A stretch of 64,000 bases of DNA from Balneolaceae bacterium (GTDB lineage: Bacteria; Bacteroidota; Rhodothermia; Balneolales; Balneolaceae), in contig JAXHMK010000009.1 in the NCBI GenBank assembly GCA_034521495.1, positions 298,501 to 362,500 on the forward strand. The letters are read 5' to 3'. The position numbers and the translations under genes are program-made. The notes below the pieces were generated by a model. That model had not been told where the DNA came from, ran no database searches, and saw only the letters and a list, made by a program, of their open reading frames with translations. Shown in pieces: positions 36,696 to 45,777 of this stretch (the stretch's first letter is position 1; each line of letters begins with the position of its first letter).

Positions 36696-36747
36696 GAGCC
36701 AAAAAAGCCTGAATCAACAACATTCAGCCGCTTTTTTGGCTCTTTTT
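36696..36747 (+). terminator. Large hairpin with T-run
   Basis: GAGCCAAAAAAGC (36696-36708) pairs perfectly with GCTTTTTTGGCTC (36730-36742), and CTGAAT/ATTCAG extends the stem inside. TTTTT follows on the plus strand. It lies upstream of the transposase start and may stop external transcription into the element or end a plus-strand transcript. Confidence 0.65.
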
Positions 36748-36777
36748 ATGTATTGCTTGCGGATTTTAGGGATTGAT

Positions 36778-36908
36778 AGAAGGCTTTGCAAAACTCTGCC
36801 CGTCATCCTGAACTTGATTCAGGATCTCCAGATACTGGCTATAAAGGCGAATGGAGAATCTGAATCGAGTTCAGATTGACCAATAACCACGGTTTTGCAA
36901 AGCCCTCT
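36778..36908. mobile_element. MITE-like element, copy A (131 bp)
   Basis: The 17-bp terminal inverted repeats AGAAGGCTTTGCAAAAC and GTTTTGCAAAGCCCTCT have one mismatch. A direct repeat GAT flanks both ends, as expected of a target duplication. Internal inverted repeats are present (CCTGAACTTGATTCAGG, and CTGAATCGAGTTCAG). There is no coding content. Copy B, in opposite orientation, is at 45778-45930. The ends recall IS5-type elements, which is inference. Confidence 0.8.
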
Positions 36909-37087
36909 GATATTCAGATAATCAAGGATTATATATGCCTTTTTTTGAATGCAAACGGTCATTGTTTTTGTTTGATGCTTGCTGATGAAGCTTGTACCTT
37001 TCATTGACAAAGAAAACGGAAGTAGAAACGAAACAGAAACCTACGAGCAACTTTCAGGCTATATTTCAACGACCCCTGCACTAATTC

Positions 37088-38593
37088 ATGCATTATATAG
37101 ATCTCGCACTGTTTGTAGTATATATCGTAGGACTGCTTGGATTCGGGTACTACTTTTTCCAGCACAATAAGGGAGGAGACGATTACTATGTGGGCGGGCG
37201 AAATATGAACAGCCTGCATATTGGGCTTTCCGTAGTTGCAACGGATGTTGGAGGAGGATTTTCTATTGGCCTTGGCGGACTTGGTTTTACAATGGGACTT
37301 GCCGGTTCGTGGATGCTTTTTACGGGGCTGATTGGTGCATGGATGGCAACTGTATTTCTCATTCCTAAAGTGAAGGGAAACCGGGCATTTGATAAAGCTT
37401 ACACCTTTCCTGAAGTTTTTAAGCACTTTTTTAATGCCAGGGTAGCACTGATTGCGGGAATTATTTCAGCTATCGGTTATGCCGGCTTTACCAGTTCACA
37501 AATTTTGGCGGGTGCAAAACTTGCCAATGGTACCTTTGCCAATCTCGACTTACAAACGGCTCTATTTATAATGGGAACGGTAGCTGTTCTTTACACCGTT
37601 CTGGGCGGGCTAAAAGCTGTTATTTATACAGATACAATACAATGGAGCATTTTAATGCTTGGGCTGGTATTTATTGGGATTCCCGTTTCCTACAATGCAG
37701 TGGGCGGATGGAGCGAAGTTACGGCAGCGGTTGACCCGGAAATGCTGTCGTTGGGGAATATAACATGGCAGCAGGTTGTCTACTGGGGGGCAACAATTAT
37801 TCCCATCTGGTTTGTTGGTATGACACTTTACCAGAGAATTTATGCTTGCAAGGATGAGAAAACTGCAAAACGGGCATGGTACCTGGCCGGCTTGTTTGAA
37901 TGGCCGGTAATGGCTTTTATGGGTGTTTTATTAGGGCTTTTTGCCAAGGTTGCGGCTTCACAGGGAATGTTTGAATATCTTGGTGCGGCCGATATATCAG
38001 ACACCGACCCGGAAACCGGTTTGCCAATGCTGCTGCGTACCGTTCTTCCGGTTGGCCTGATGGGTATAATGATGTCGGCCTATTTTTCGGCTATTTTATC
38101 CACCGCAGACAGTTGTCTCATGGCATCTTCAGGAAATGTTGTTTCAGATATTATTGGTTATTTCAGAAAGGTTGATCATGAGAGCCCAAAGTTTTTACGT
38201 TTTTCACAGATTACAACACTCATTATTGGGGCAGGAGCACTCCTGCTGGCAAGTTCAATGCAGAGTGTTCTGAATTTAATGCTCTATTCGTATGCATTTA
38301 TGGTTTCCGGGCTTTTTGTGCCAATAGTTGGGGCATTATATTGGAAGAAAAGCAGTAGTGCCGGCGCAATTTCAGCTATGTTACTGGGGGGTACAACTAC
38401 TGTTTATCTCACAGTGGGACACCCGGTGCTGTCCTGGGAAGGGTTTAGCCTGATATTTTGGAATGATATTACCATAGAATTTGCTCAAATAGCCTTACCT
38501 TACGGATTAGATCCAAATGTTTTTGGCATCTCAGCATCAGCATTTATTTTTGTAATTGTATCGCTGTTGTTTCCGGATGAAGAGCAGGCTTAA
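37088..38593 (+). CDS. Sodium:solute symporter (SSS family), second copy
   Basis: The 501-residue inner-membrane carrier has about 13 helices and SSS features: GGDDYYVGGRNMNSLHIGLSVVATDVGGGFSIGLGGLGF (about 28-67), QRIYACKDEKTAKRA, and SAYFSAILSTADSCLMASSGNVVSDI near the C-terminal half. It shows little resemblance to the symporter at 28598-30076, so it is a different subfamily. It lies 20 bases before the GNAT gene and about 180 bases after MITE copy A. With two racemases, an M23 peptidase and an M20 hydrolase following, an amino acid, D-amino acid or short peptide substrate is plausible but not shown. Confidence 0.9.
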   Translation: MHYIDLALFVVYIVGLLGFGYYFFQHNKGGDDYYVGGRNMNSLHIGLSVVATDVGGGFSIGLGGLGFTMGLAGSWMLFTGLIGAWMATVFLIPKVKGNRAFDKAYTFPEVFKHFFNARVALIAGIISAIGYAGFTSSQILAGAKLANGTFANLDLQTALFIMGTVAVLYTVLGGLKAVIYTDTIQWSILMLGLVFIGIPVSYNAVGGWSEVTAAVDPEMLSLGNITWQQVVYWGATIIPIWFVGMTLYQRIYACKDEKTAKRAWYLAGLFEWPVMAFMGVLLGLFAKVAASQGMFEYLGAADISDTDPETGLPMLLRTVLPVGLMGIMMSAYFSAILSTADSCLMASSGNVVSDIIGYFRKVDHESPKFLRFSQITTLIIGAGALLLASSMQSVLNLMLYSYAFMVSGLFVPIVGALYWKKSSSAGAISAMLLGGTTTVYLTVGHPVLSWEGFSLIFWNDITIEFAQIALPYGLDPNVFGISASAFIFVIVSLLFPDEEQA

Positions 38594-38613
38594 TATTAAA
38601 AATTGAAGTAATA

Positions 38614-39057
38614 ATGATAACATATGAGATCAGCCAATCCGACGAAGAAAATCCCACAGGATTTTCGAGAGATGATATCGCAGAATTTCTCTATAAACAT
38701 TTAGATGAGTATGGCGACTCAAAGTCGGCTATTTTAAAATGTATCGGATATGCCTATGGGGATCGTCCCGGCCAGGACGGATTTATATTAATTGCCAGCG
38801 AGGAAGACGAAATATTGGGGACCGTAATTATTAATCGCACCAATATGAGTGAATATATACCTGAGAATATTCTTGTATACATTGCAGTTCATAAACAAGC
38901 ACGAGGCCAGGGAGTGGGAAAAGAACTGATGAAACGAGTTATTGAAGCTACCACCGGAGATATTGCCCTGCATGTAGAACCTGACAACCCGGCAAAATTT
39001 TTATATGAGAAAGTTGGTTTTACCAACAAATATCTTGAGATGAGATTAAAAAAATGA
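38614..39057 (+). CDS. GNAT family N-acetyltransferase
   Basis: The 147-residue single-domain GNAT has the acetyl-CoA-binding motif A visible as VYIAVHKQARGQGVGKELMKRVI (about 87-110, containing the Q/RxxGxG/A signature) and motif B as ALHVEPDNPAKFLYEKVGFTNKYLEMRL at the C-terminus. It transfers acetyl from acetyl-CoA to an amine. The neighbouring symporter, racemases and amidohydrolase suggest an amino acid or amino-sugar acceptor. It is co-oriented with the symporter, 20 bases downstream, so probably in the same operon. No further specificity can be read. Confidence 0.87.
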   Translation: MITYEISQSDEENPTGFSRDDIAEFLYKHLDEYGDSKSAILKCIGYAYGDRPGQDGFILIASEEDEILGTVIINRTNMSEYIPENILVYIAVHKQARGQGVGKELMKRVIEATTGDIALHVEPDNPAKFLYEKVGFTNKYLEMRLKK

Positions 39058-39226
39058 AGCAAAAACCTATCAGTATAAACCGTAAAATTATAAAATAGTG
39101 CTTCGTCCTGTTAACCTGGTGGAGCACGAGCCTCATTCTTGCCTCATCAAGGTTAAGAAGAGTATTTAATTCAAATTAAATGAATAAAAAAACCATAAGC
39201 CGGTATCCTGAAATCATAAATCCAAT

Positions 39227-40300
39227 ATGGCTTATTTAAAATTATACAGAGAGGAGTTGCTGCATAATTTCCACTTCCTGGATGAGCTGTTTAAAGAAAA
39301 CAGCATCAAATGGGGAATTACCACCAAGCTATTTTGTGGGAACAAGGCCTTCCTCAAAGAGGTGATCGATCTTGGAATCGGTGAAGTTCACGATTCCAGG
39401 GTGAGTAATTTGAAAGTAATTAAGAAGCTTGACCCGGAAACGGTAACGATCTACATCAAACCGCCGCCGAAAGATATTGTTCGTGATGTTGTAAAATATG
39501 CAGATATCAGCCTGAATACGGAGCTGGCAACACTACATGAACTTTCCGAGGAGGCAGAACGCCAGGATAAGATCCACAAAGTAATTATTATGATTGAGAT
39601 GGGAGACCTGCGTGAAGGAGTTATGCGGGATGATCTGATCAATTTTTATGAGAAAATATTTCGCTTGCCGGGAGTTGAAGTGATAGGTCTCGGTACCAAT
39701 CTGAATTGCCTGCATGGTGTACTGCCCGACGGCGATAAACTGATACAGCTTGCACTCTATAAACAGATTATTGAGCTTCGGTTTAAGAAAAAAATCCCGT
39801 TAGTATCCGGCGGAACCACAGTTACAATTCCGCTATTATTGAGGAATCAGTTACCAACAGGTATTAACCATTTTCGTGTAGGCGAAGCTCTGTTTTTTGG
39901 TAAAAACCTGTTTACAGATGGTGTGATAAAAGGGATGAGCGATCAAGTTTTGGAACTCTATACACAAATTATTGAGCTTTCAGAAAAACCAAAAGTACCC
40001 ATGGGTGAACTGGGAGTTAATCCTCAGGGCGAAACCGCCGAAATTTCTGAAGATGATGTTGGAAAAACATCTTACAGGGCAATAATAGACATTGGTGTTT
40101 TAGATATTCAACCCAATTATCTGATACCTGTGGATGACAATATTACCATTTCTGATGCCAGTTCGGATATGCTTGTTCTTGATGTGGGCTCAAACCCCAA
40201 GGACTATAAGGTGGGGGATATGATACGGTTTAAGCTTAAATACATGGGGGCTCTCGGGTTGATGAGTTCCGATTATATAGAGAAGAAAGTAACAGATTGA
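39227..40300 (+). CDS. Alanine/ornithine racemase-type PLP enzyme
   Basis: The 357 residues match the alanine racemase N-terminal fold family in its ornithine racemase-like branch. The PLP lysine is K34 in WGITTKLFCGN. The N-terminal barrel continues with EVHDSRVSNLKVIKKL, VIIMIEMGDLREGV and LGTNLNCLHG. The C-terminal part (YRAIIDIGVLDIQPNYLIP ... ISDASSDMLVLDVG ... YKVGDMIRFKLKYMGALGLMSSDYIEK) is the ornithine-racemase type rather than the classical Alr beta domain. It would interconvert L- and D-amino acids, most likely basic or small ones. The gene is six bases upstream of the M23 peptidase gene, so the two are an operon; a classical alr is 2.7 kb further on. Confidence 0.87.
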   Translation: MAYLKLYREELLHNFHFLDELFKENSIKWGITTKLFCGNKAFLKEVIDLGIGEVHDSRVSNLKVIKKLDPETVTIYIKPPPKDIVRDVVKYADISLNTELATLHELSEEAERQDKIHKVIIMIEMGDLREGVMRDDLINFYEKIFRLPGVEVIGLGTNLNCLHGVLPDGDKLIQLALYKQIIELRFKKKIPLVSGGTTVTIPLLLRNQLPTGINHFRVGEALFFGKNLFTDGVIKGMSDQVLELYTQIIELSEKPKVPMGELGVNPQGETAEISEDDVGKTSYRAIIDIGVLDIQPNYLIPVDDNITISDASSDMLVLDVGSNPKDYKVGDMIRFKLKYMGALGLMSSDYIEKKVTD

Positions 40301-40306
40301 CAGAAT

Positions 40307-40951
40307 ATGGACCTGGCAGAACTGCCCTCAGTTGATTTCGAAAGTATAATAAAATCGGCGGTTAAAGAGATGGAAACTCATCCGGTTATGGATCTGCCTG
40401 ATGAGTACACTGAACTCGATCTCACCTCTGAATTTGATCGCGATTCTATGACCGCATTTATTAAATCAGGCGGCTGGGCCGTAGGCGGTTACCTGGAAAG
40501 AAGAGCCATTATGTACAATGCTCCCCGCTATGCAGACGGCCGGGATATCCACATGGGAATTGATATTTGGGCTGAAGCCGGCGAACCTGTGTATGCTGTT
40601 CTTGATGGAGAGGTCGCTTATTCCAAATTTCAAAACGACGAGGGCAACTACGGCGGTACTCTAATCCTGAAACATATCATTGAGGGCCAGGAATTGTACG
40701 CATTGCATGGTCACCTTTCCAAAAAGAGCCTGGAGAGGCATATTAAAGGAGAAAAGTTTAAGACGGGTGATGTGATAGGCTGGCTGGGAGAGGAATCTGA
40801 AAACGGAAATTGGCCTACACATCTTCACTATCAACTCTGTATTGAAGATCCGGGTGAACCGGACATGCCCGGCGTTGTTGCTAAAAAAAATCTGATTCGA
40901 GCACGCGAGCGGTATCCCGATCCAAGAATTTTACTTGGTGATATTTACTGA
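40307..40951 (+). CDS. M23 family peptidase without signal peptide
   Basis: The 214-residue LytM/M23-type zinc endopeptidase has ligands at H82 and D86 (HMGID), with H134/H136 in LHGHL and the HxH pair H172/H174 in HLHYQL. M23 enzymes cut peptide cross-links or glycine bonds in peptidoglycan and are normally exported. Here the N-terminus (MDLAELPSVDFESIIKSAVKEME) has no signal or membrane segment, so the enzyme is probably cytosolic and would act on imported fragments. It follows the racemase by six bases. The cytosolic location plus racemase coupling suggest muropeptide or D-amino acid peptide processing, which is inference. Confidence 0.85.
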   Translation: MDLAELPSVDFESIIKSAVKEMETHPVMDLPDEYTELDLTSEFDRDSMTAFIKSGGWAVGGYLERRAIMYNAPRYADGRDIHMGIDIWAEAGEPVYAVLDGEVAYSKFQNDEGNYGGTLILKHIIEGQELYALHGHLSKKSLERHIKGEKFKTGDVIGWLGEESENGNWPTHLHYQLCIEDPGEPDMPGVVAKKNLIRARERYPDPRILLGDIY

Positions 40952-41113
40952 ATTTTTGTAGTTCTGTTGGTAAATATGTTGGCCAGGTATTGCAATTGAT
41001 GTTGGGTAAATTGGAATAAAAAAAATTTCCGATGATGATATTATTCCAGTGTAGTATTGTTTAGGTATTTTTATCATTATTTTAGTGAAAATCAGTAAAT
41101 CAATAAAATCCAG

Positions 41114-41341
41114 ATGAAAACCAAACAGCTGATCGATGAAATTTCTGATTTGCCGGTAGATCAACGGGCAAAAATTGCGGATCATATTTTAAAAACTTTA
41201 AATACTTCTGATCCAAACGTGGAAAAAGCCTGGTTCCAAGAGGTAGAGACACGTATGGAAGAATATCGGAAAGGCAAGGTGAAACTCATTCCTGCTGAGG
41301 AAGTTTTCAAAAGTCTAAGAGAGATTACTGATAAAGAATGA
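41114..41341 (+). CDS. Addiction-module antitoxin (PF09720-like)
   Basis: The 75-residue protein has the pattern KQLIDEISDLPVDQRAKIADHILKTLN followed by a basic linker and a helical tail IPAEEVFKSLREI. It matches the putative addiction module component family. Its stop overlaps the start of the adjacent ParE/RelE-type toxin in an ATGA, the usual arrangement for coupled translation. It would neutralise the toxin by wrapping around it and repress the pair's promoter. The unit interrupts the racemase-hydrolase gene block without breaking any gene. Confidence 0.85.
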   Translation: MKTKQLIDEISDLPVDQRAKIADHILKTLNTSDPNVEKAWFQEVETRMEEYRKGKVKLIPAEEVFKSLREITDKE

Positions 41342-41637
41342 GAGTTGTATTCCACCCTGAAGCTAAACAGGAAGCACAACGAGCAACGATTCACTATACA
41401 GAGATTCACACTCAGCTTGGAATAGATTTCAGACAGGAATTAGAAGAAGCTGTTTCAAGAATTATCCAAGTTCCAACCGCATGGCATTCGATTAAAAAAA
41501 GCTATCGAAGATGCTCGCTGAAAAGATTCCCATTTGGGATTATTTATCATGTAGATGAGCAGAAAAATGAATGCCAGATTTATGCAGTAATGCATTTCAA
41601 AAGAAAACCAGGGTACTGGAAATCCCGAAAATTTTAA
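41338..41637 (+). CDS. ParE/RelE superfamily toxin
   Basis: The protein has 99 residues. The order of elements (VVFHPEAKQEAQRATIHYTEIHTQLGIDFRQELEEAVSRIIQVPTAW, RRCSLKRFPFGIIYHVDE, CQIYAVMHFKRKPGYWKSR) is standard for RelE/ParE folds. The conserved basic and aromatic residues at the C-terminus form the active face in relatives that cut mRNA or poison gyrase; which applies is not clear. It overlaps the antitoxin by four bases. Start ATG 41338. It appears intact, so the pair is probably active. Confidence 0.88.
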   Translation: MRVVFHPEAKQEAQRATIHYTEIHTQLGIDFRQELEEAVSRIIQVPTAWHSIKKSYRRCSLKRFPFGIIYHVDEQKNECQIYAVMHFKRKPGYWKSRKF

Positions 41638-41792
41638 TATGAGATGTGCTGTTTAATTGATGCAATTATTAAAAACAGTTTTTTTATTATTGAAAAAATT
41701 GTACTCAACCTGATTTTGCGAAATAAGGTTTGGAATTGATAAGCCCTCCTTTGAACTTAGTGAACCATAATTTAAATATGTTATAAAAAAGA

Positions 41793-42932
41793 ATGCAATC
41801 AGACCTTATTCATCTTCGGAAAGAGATTCATCAAAATCCTGAAATTTCCGGGAAAGAAAAGATGACTGCTGAACGAATCACACAAGAACTGCAAACCATT
41901 GGTGCCGATGAGATTTATAATAACATTGGCGGATATGGGGTGCTGGCAAAATGTAGTTGTTCTTCAAACAAACCAACGAAGAAGCTTCTTTTCAGAGCTG
42001 AACTGGATGCTATATCCGTACAAGAGGAGACGAATCTACCCTATCAATCGAAGATTAAAAATGCTATGCACGGGTGCGGCCATGATGGACACATGACAAT
42101 TCTAATTGGTTTGGCAAAAGAATTGCACAAAAACCGTCCGGATAATGTTGATGTGTATTTACTATTTCAGCCCTCGGAAGAAACGGGCGAGGGGGCAGCC
42201 AGAGTGCTTGATGATGAACGATTTAAAAAATTGGAGATCGACCATGGCTTTGCTCTTCATAATCTGCCCGGATTTCCTGAAAAAAGTATCATTTCGAAAC
42301 CGGGACCATTTGCTGCGGGCTCCGTGGGTCTGGATATTTCTATCCTGGGCAGATTCAGCCATGCTGCTTATCCCGAACGCGGACTGAATCCGGCAGCGAC
42401 TGTGGCAAGCCTGGTTCAAAATGTTGAGCAGGATATGCAGGTATTTCGGGATGAAGCTGAAAGCAATAAAATTATTTGTACGTATATAAATATGGGAGAG
42501 CGAGCGTTTGGAATTAGCCCGGGAAAAGCAAAAGTGGGGTTTACGATTCGATCTGCATCAGACGAAAAATTAGATACGGGCATAAAATTACTCCTTGAAA
42601 TCATCAAAGAAAAAAAAGATGAATTCGACGGAGAAATATCCGTTGAAAAAGTTGAACCATTTCGAACAACCGTTAATAGCAGGGAGGGGGCAGAGATTGT
42701 AAAAATGGTTAGTAAAAGAGAAGGTTTAAATTTCCACGAGATGCAAACTCCATTTCCCTGGAGTGAAGATTTTGGGGAGTTTGGGCAACAATTTCCAATT
42801 GCCATTTTTGGTTTAGGTGCCGGTAAGGATAGACCACCGTTACATTCAGAAAAATACGATTTTAATGATGAGCTGATTCCATCGGGAATAGCAATGTTTA
42901 AAGGAATAGTTGACTATTACCGATCATTGTAG
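41793..42932 (+). CDS. M20 family amidohydrolase
   Basis: The 379-residue M20D-type metallohydrolase has metal and catalytic residues in MHGCGHDGH (C95, H97, H100), FQPSEETGEG (E129, E130), FALHNLPG (H156) and PLHSEKYDFND near the C-terminus. A dimerisation domain occupies about 175-290 (SVGLDISILGRFSHAAYPERGLNPAATVASL). Relatives cleave N-acyl amino acids, hippurate or IAA-amino acid conjugates, so it probably releases a free amino acid from an N-acylated form in the cytosol. The gene sits between the TA pair and alr, consistent with supplying amino acids for racemisation. It is co-oriented with the whole block. Confidence 0.9.
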   Translation: MQSDLIHLRKEIHQNPEISGKEKMTAERITQELQTIGADEIYNNIGGYGVLAKCSCSSNKPTKKLLFRAELDAISVQEETNLPYQSKIKNAMHGCGHDGHMTILIGLAKELHKNRPDNVDVYLLFQPSEETGEGAARVLDDERFKKLEIDHGFALHNLPGFPEKSIISKPGPFAAGSVGLDISILGRFSHAAYPERGLNPAATVASLVQNVEQDMQVFRDEAESNKIICTYINMGERAFGISPGKAKVGFTIRSASDEKLDTGIKLLLEIIKEKKDEFDGEISVEKVEPFRTTVNSREGAEIVKMVSKREGLNFHEMQTPFPWSEDFGEFGQQFPIAIFGLGAGKDRPPLHSEKYDFNDELIPSGIAMFKGIVDYYRSL

Positions 42933-43026
42933 TTTTTTTGGATGCAGTCCCATTTTGTGAATTCTCATAGCAGGTTTGCTCTCCGGGTCGTTTTGATCAC
43001 CACACATTTAAGTTCTGTAGTTTTTT

Positions 43027-44199
43027 ATGAAATCATCATTTCTCCAGCCTTCCGTAATTGAACTGGACGAAGGCGCCCTTAAAAACAATATCCGTTTCTT
43101 AAAAAATCGAGCGAATAACTCCATAAAACTCTCATCCGTAATTAAGGGTAATGCATACGGGCACGGCATTACTAACTTTTTGCCAATGGCCGAGACATCC
43201 GGAATGGATCACTTTTCCGTTTTTAGTGCCAATGAAGCCTTAATAGCTAAAAAGACACAAACTTCCCCTGATACGAATATCATGATTATGGGGATGATCC
43301 GTGATGATGAACTGGAGTGGGCAATTGAAAATGATGTAGAGTTCTATGTTTTTGAACTGGATCGGCTGAAAGCGGCAATCAGCAGTGCTGAAAAAATGCA
43401 GAAAAAAGCACGGATTCATCTCCAGATAGAAACCGGCATGAACAGAACCGGTTTTGAAGAAACAACCTGGAAGTATCTGTTTGAGACGGTTCAAAAAAAT
43501 AAAAAAAACATAACGATCGAGGGAATTTGCACGCATTACGCCGGGGCGGAAAGTGTGGCCAATTACTATCGAATTGAGCACCAGAACAAGCAATTAAAAA
43601 AGGCTATAAAACTTGCCCAAGATATTTTAGGTGAACTCCCGCCTGTCCATGCAGCAAGCTCTGCTGCATATTTATCGCAACCGGATATGCATTATGATAT
43701 GGCCCGCATCGGTATTGCCCAATATGGTTATTGGCCCAGCCGTGAAAACTATATGCATGTTATGAAATCCCTTGACCTGGAGCAGGGTGAAGATCCGTTA
43801 AAACGTGTGATGTGCTGGAAGAGTGAGGTGATGAATATTAAGTGGGTTGACAGTGGTGATTTTATAGGATATGGAAATGTGTACCTGGCCGGGCGGAAAA
43901 TGAAGATCGCAACGGTTCCCATTGGGTACACGCACGGTTTTGGACGAAATCTGACCAATGCCGGGTATGTACTTATCCACGGAACGCGGGCCGGAGTTGT
44001 GGGGCTGGTCAACATGAATATGATAACCATCAATGTGACTCATATCGATGGAGTCATGAAGGGGGATGAAGTTGTACTGATCGGTCAACAAGGAGAGGAT
44101 GAAATTACGGTGGCATCCTTCGGAGAGATGACAAATAACCTGAATTATGAGGTACTGGTACGCCTTCCCACCACAATTCCGAGAATTGTTAAAAAATGA
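43027..44199 (+). CDS. alr: Alanine racemase
   Basis: The 390-residue PLP enzyme converts L-alanine to D-alanine for peptidoglycan. The PLP lysine is K40 in SSVIKGNAYGHGI. The fold is complete: IHLQIETGMNRTGFEE, AASSAAYLSQPDMHYDMARIGIAQYGYWPS, and a C-terminal beta domain with WKSEVMNIKWVDSGDFIGYGNVY (catalytic Tyr region), VPIGYTHGFGRNLTNAGYVLIHGTRAGVVGLVNMNMITINVT and GDEVVLIG. It lies 94 bases after the M20 gene on the same strand and is the last plus-strand gene of the block. It is distinct from the ornithine-racemase type enzyme at 39227. Confidence 0.93.
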   Translation: MKSSFLQPSVIELDEGALKNNIRFLKNRANNSIKLSSVIKGNAYGHGITNFLPMAETSGMDHFSVFSANEALIAKKTQTSPDTNIMIMGMIRDDELEWAIENDVEFYVFELDRLKAAISSAEKMQKKARIHLQIETGMNRTGFEETTWKYLFETVQKNKKNITIEGICTHYAGAESVANYYRIEHQNKQLKKAIKLAQDILGELPPVHAASSAAYLSQPDMHYDMARIGIAQYGYWPSRENYMHVMKSLDLEQGEDPLKRVMCWKSEVMNIKWVDSGDFIGYGNVYLAGRKMKIATVPIGYTHGFGRNLTNAGYVLIHGTRAGVVGLVNMNMITINVTHIDGVMKGDEVVLIGQQGEDEITVASFGEMTNNLNYEVLVRLPTTIPRIVKK

Positions 44200-44300
44200 T
44201 CTAAAACGCATTTACCGATTAACCTACGGACGCTTGAAAGACCTTAAACCGGTAAAGGCGTGATCTATAGATTTTAAAGAGAGTCCGGTGTTTTTTAAAT

Positions 44301-44924
44301 TTATTCTTCACCTGATAGTTTAGCGTAACCGAATCGTTGTGGCTTTTCTGGTTTGTGATAGGCGTCCAACCCGCTGATCGTCATAGTTTTCGCTTTGTTC
44401 AGATCAATATGCCCGTCAGGTTCAACAAATTGATCGGGTACTCCTATCTCAACAATCTCTCCTACAATTAAAACAGTATCATTAATAAGAATTTTATAGT
44501 GATCTTGATATTCCAATCCGATCTTTACTGAAGATTCAGAAACGTAAGGTGCATACACTGTTCCAGAATATTCCTCTTTAAATCCAACCTCTGAAAATTC
44601 TGATCTGTTTGATGGATACCGGGCTGAGGTTTGATGAGCACCTTTTGCCTGGAGGGATGAAATATGGTTGATAGTGTAGCTCTTTGTTTGCAGGATATTG
44701 TTGAACGTATCTGGTGGATCATCCCCGGGCTTTACAAAAAAACCAGCCAGCGGGGGATTGGATCCCAGGTGAGTTACGCTGCTGAAAACGGCAACATTTG
44801 TGATTCCATTTCGTGATTTAGTCCCGATAAGACTGGCTGATTTAAACCCGGTTACACTGTTTATAAAATGTAACCGGTAGATCTCATTCATCTGTTTAAT
44901 ATCCTGTTTGCTGATCATCCTCAT
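44301..44924 (-). CDS. Flavin reductase-like domain protein
   Basis: The 207-residue flavin-binding split-barrel protein shows the motif pattern SVTGFKSASLIGTKSRNGITNVAVFSSVTHLGSNPPLAGFFVKPGDDPPDTFNNILQTKSYTINHIS, which covers the FMN-binding loops of the flavin reductase-like family. The C-terminal GDALDAYHKP-like region (LDAYHKPEKPQRFGYAKLSGEE) is typical of the DIM6/NTAB-type branch. It reduces free flavin or acts as a flavoprotein oxidoreductase. Its start lies two bases from the stop of the SDR gene, so the two form an operon. The electron donor and substrate are unknown. Confidence 0.85.
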   Translation of the reverse strand: MRMISKQDIKQMNEIYRLHFINSVTGFKSASLIGTKSRNGITNVAVFSSVTHLGSNPPLAGFFVKPGDDPPDTFNNILQTKSYTINHISSLQAKGAHQTSARYPSNRSEFSEVGFKEEYSGTVYAPYVSESSVKIGLEYQDHYKILINDTVLIVGEIVEIGVPDQFVEPDGHIDLNKAKTMTISGLDAYHKPEKPQRFGYAKLSGEE

Positions 44925-44926
44925 GG

Positions 44927-45619
44927 CTACATCTGTTTGATTGAGGAGAGTCCGCCATCCAGGTGTAAAATCTGGCCTGTCATCCAGTCCGATTCATCAG
45001 ACAGTAAATATTTAGCAGCTTCTGCAATATCTTTCGGTTTTCCAATTCTTTTGAGAGGATGCCTCTCTTCTGATCGCTCTCTCTGTTTATCATTTCGCAG
45101 CAGATTTTTTGCCAGCGGAGTATCTACAATAGACGGGGCAATTGCGTTAAAACGAATATTTGGAGCATATTCAGCGGCCATGGAGCGTACAAAACCTTCA
45201 ACAGCACCTTTTGCGGCTGAGATGGACGCATGAAAAGAGAGCCCCTGCTGAACTGCAACTGTAGAAAACATTACAACGGAAGCTCCATTAGATTCCTTCA
45301 AATTATCCTCATATTTTTTTATTGCTTTCACAGCACCAAGGAAGTTAATTTCAAAATCGTCTTTAAAATTTTCCTCTCGGAGCATTTTAAAGGGCTTGAG
45401 ATTGATGGATCCCGGCAGGTAAACAAATCCTTGAATGGGTTCATCCAGGTCAGGAAGTTCGTCTTTTGTAATATCTGCCTGGTGATGGGTTACGCCATCA
45501 AGTCCGGGATTATTCCTGGAAATGATGGTTACTGAATGGTTCTCTTTTAACAGTTCTGCAAGTTTTAACCCAATTCCGGTACTTCCGCCAATTAAAACAA
45601 TATTCTTACTCATTTTCAT
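44927..45619 (-). CDS. SDR-fold protein lacking the catalytic tyrosine
   Basis: The 230-residue short-chain dehydrogenase fold has the cofactor motif GGSTGIG (10-16), VYLPGSI, and the C-terminal MTGQILHLDGGLSSI. The usual catalytic YxxxK reads ISAAK (in HASISAAKGAVEGF), so the catalytic Tyr position is Ile while the Lys is kept. The NAD(P)-binding and oligomerisation elements are otherwise normal. The protein may be a regulatory or structural SDR, or use a different acid. The same substitution may be common in this particular SDR branch; I cannot check. It forms a two-gene operon with the flavin reductase-like gene. Confidence 0.85.
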   Translation of the reverse strand: MKMSKNIVLIGGSTGIGLKLAELLKENHSVTIISRNNPGLDGVTHHQADITKDELPDLDEPIQGFVYLPGSINLKPFKMLREENFKDDFEINFLGAVKAIKKYEDNLKESNGASVVMFSTVAVQQGLSFHASISAAKGAVEGFVRSMAAEYAPNIRFNAIAPSIVDTPLAKNLLRNDKQRERSEERHPLKRIGKPKDIAEAAKYLLSDESDWMTGQILHLDGGLSSIKQM

Positions 45620-45777
45620 AAAATCTGATTCGTTGTAGTGGTCAATTTTCTAACTGTTTTTACGAACAGATACCAATATCAGTTCGTTCTGAATTTTTAA
45701 ATAATAGATGAACAAAATGATTGAAGACCGCTTAAACAGAACCCGGAAATGATTTATTATTTTTATTCATTCCTATA

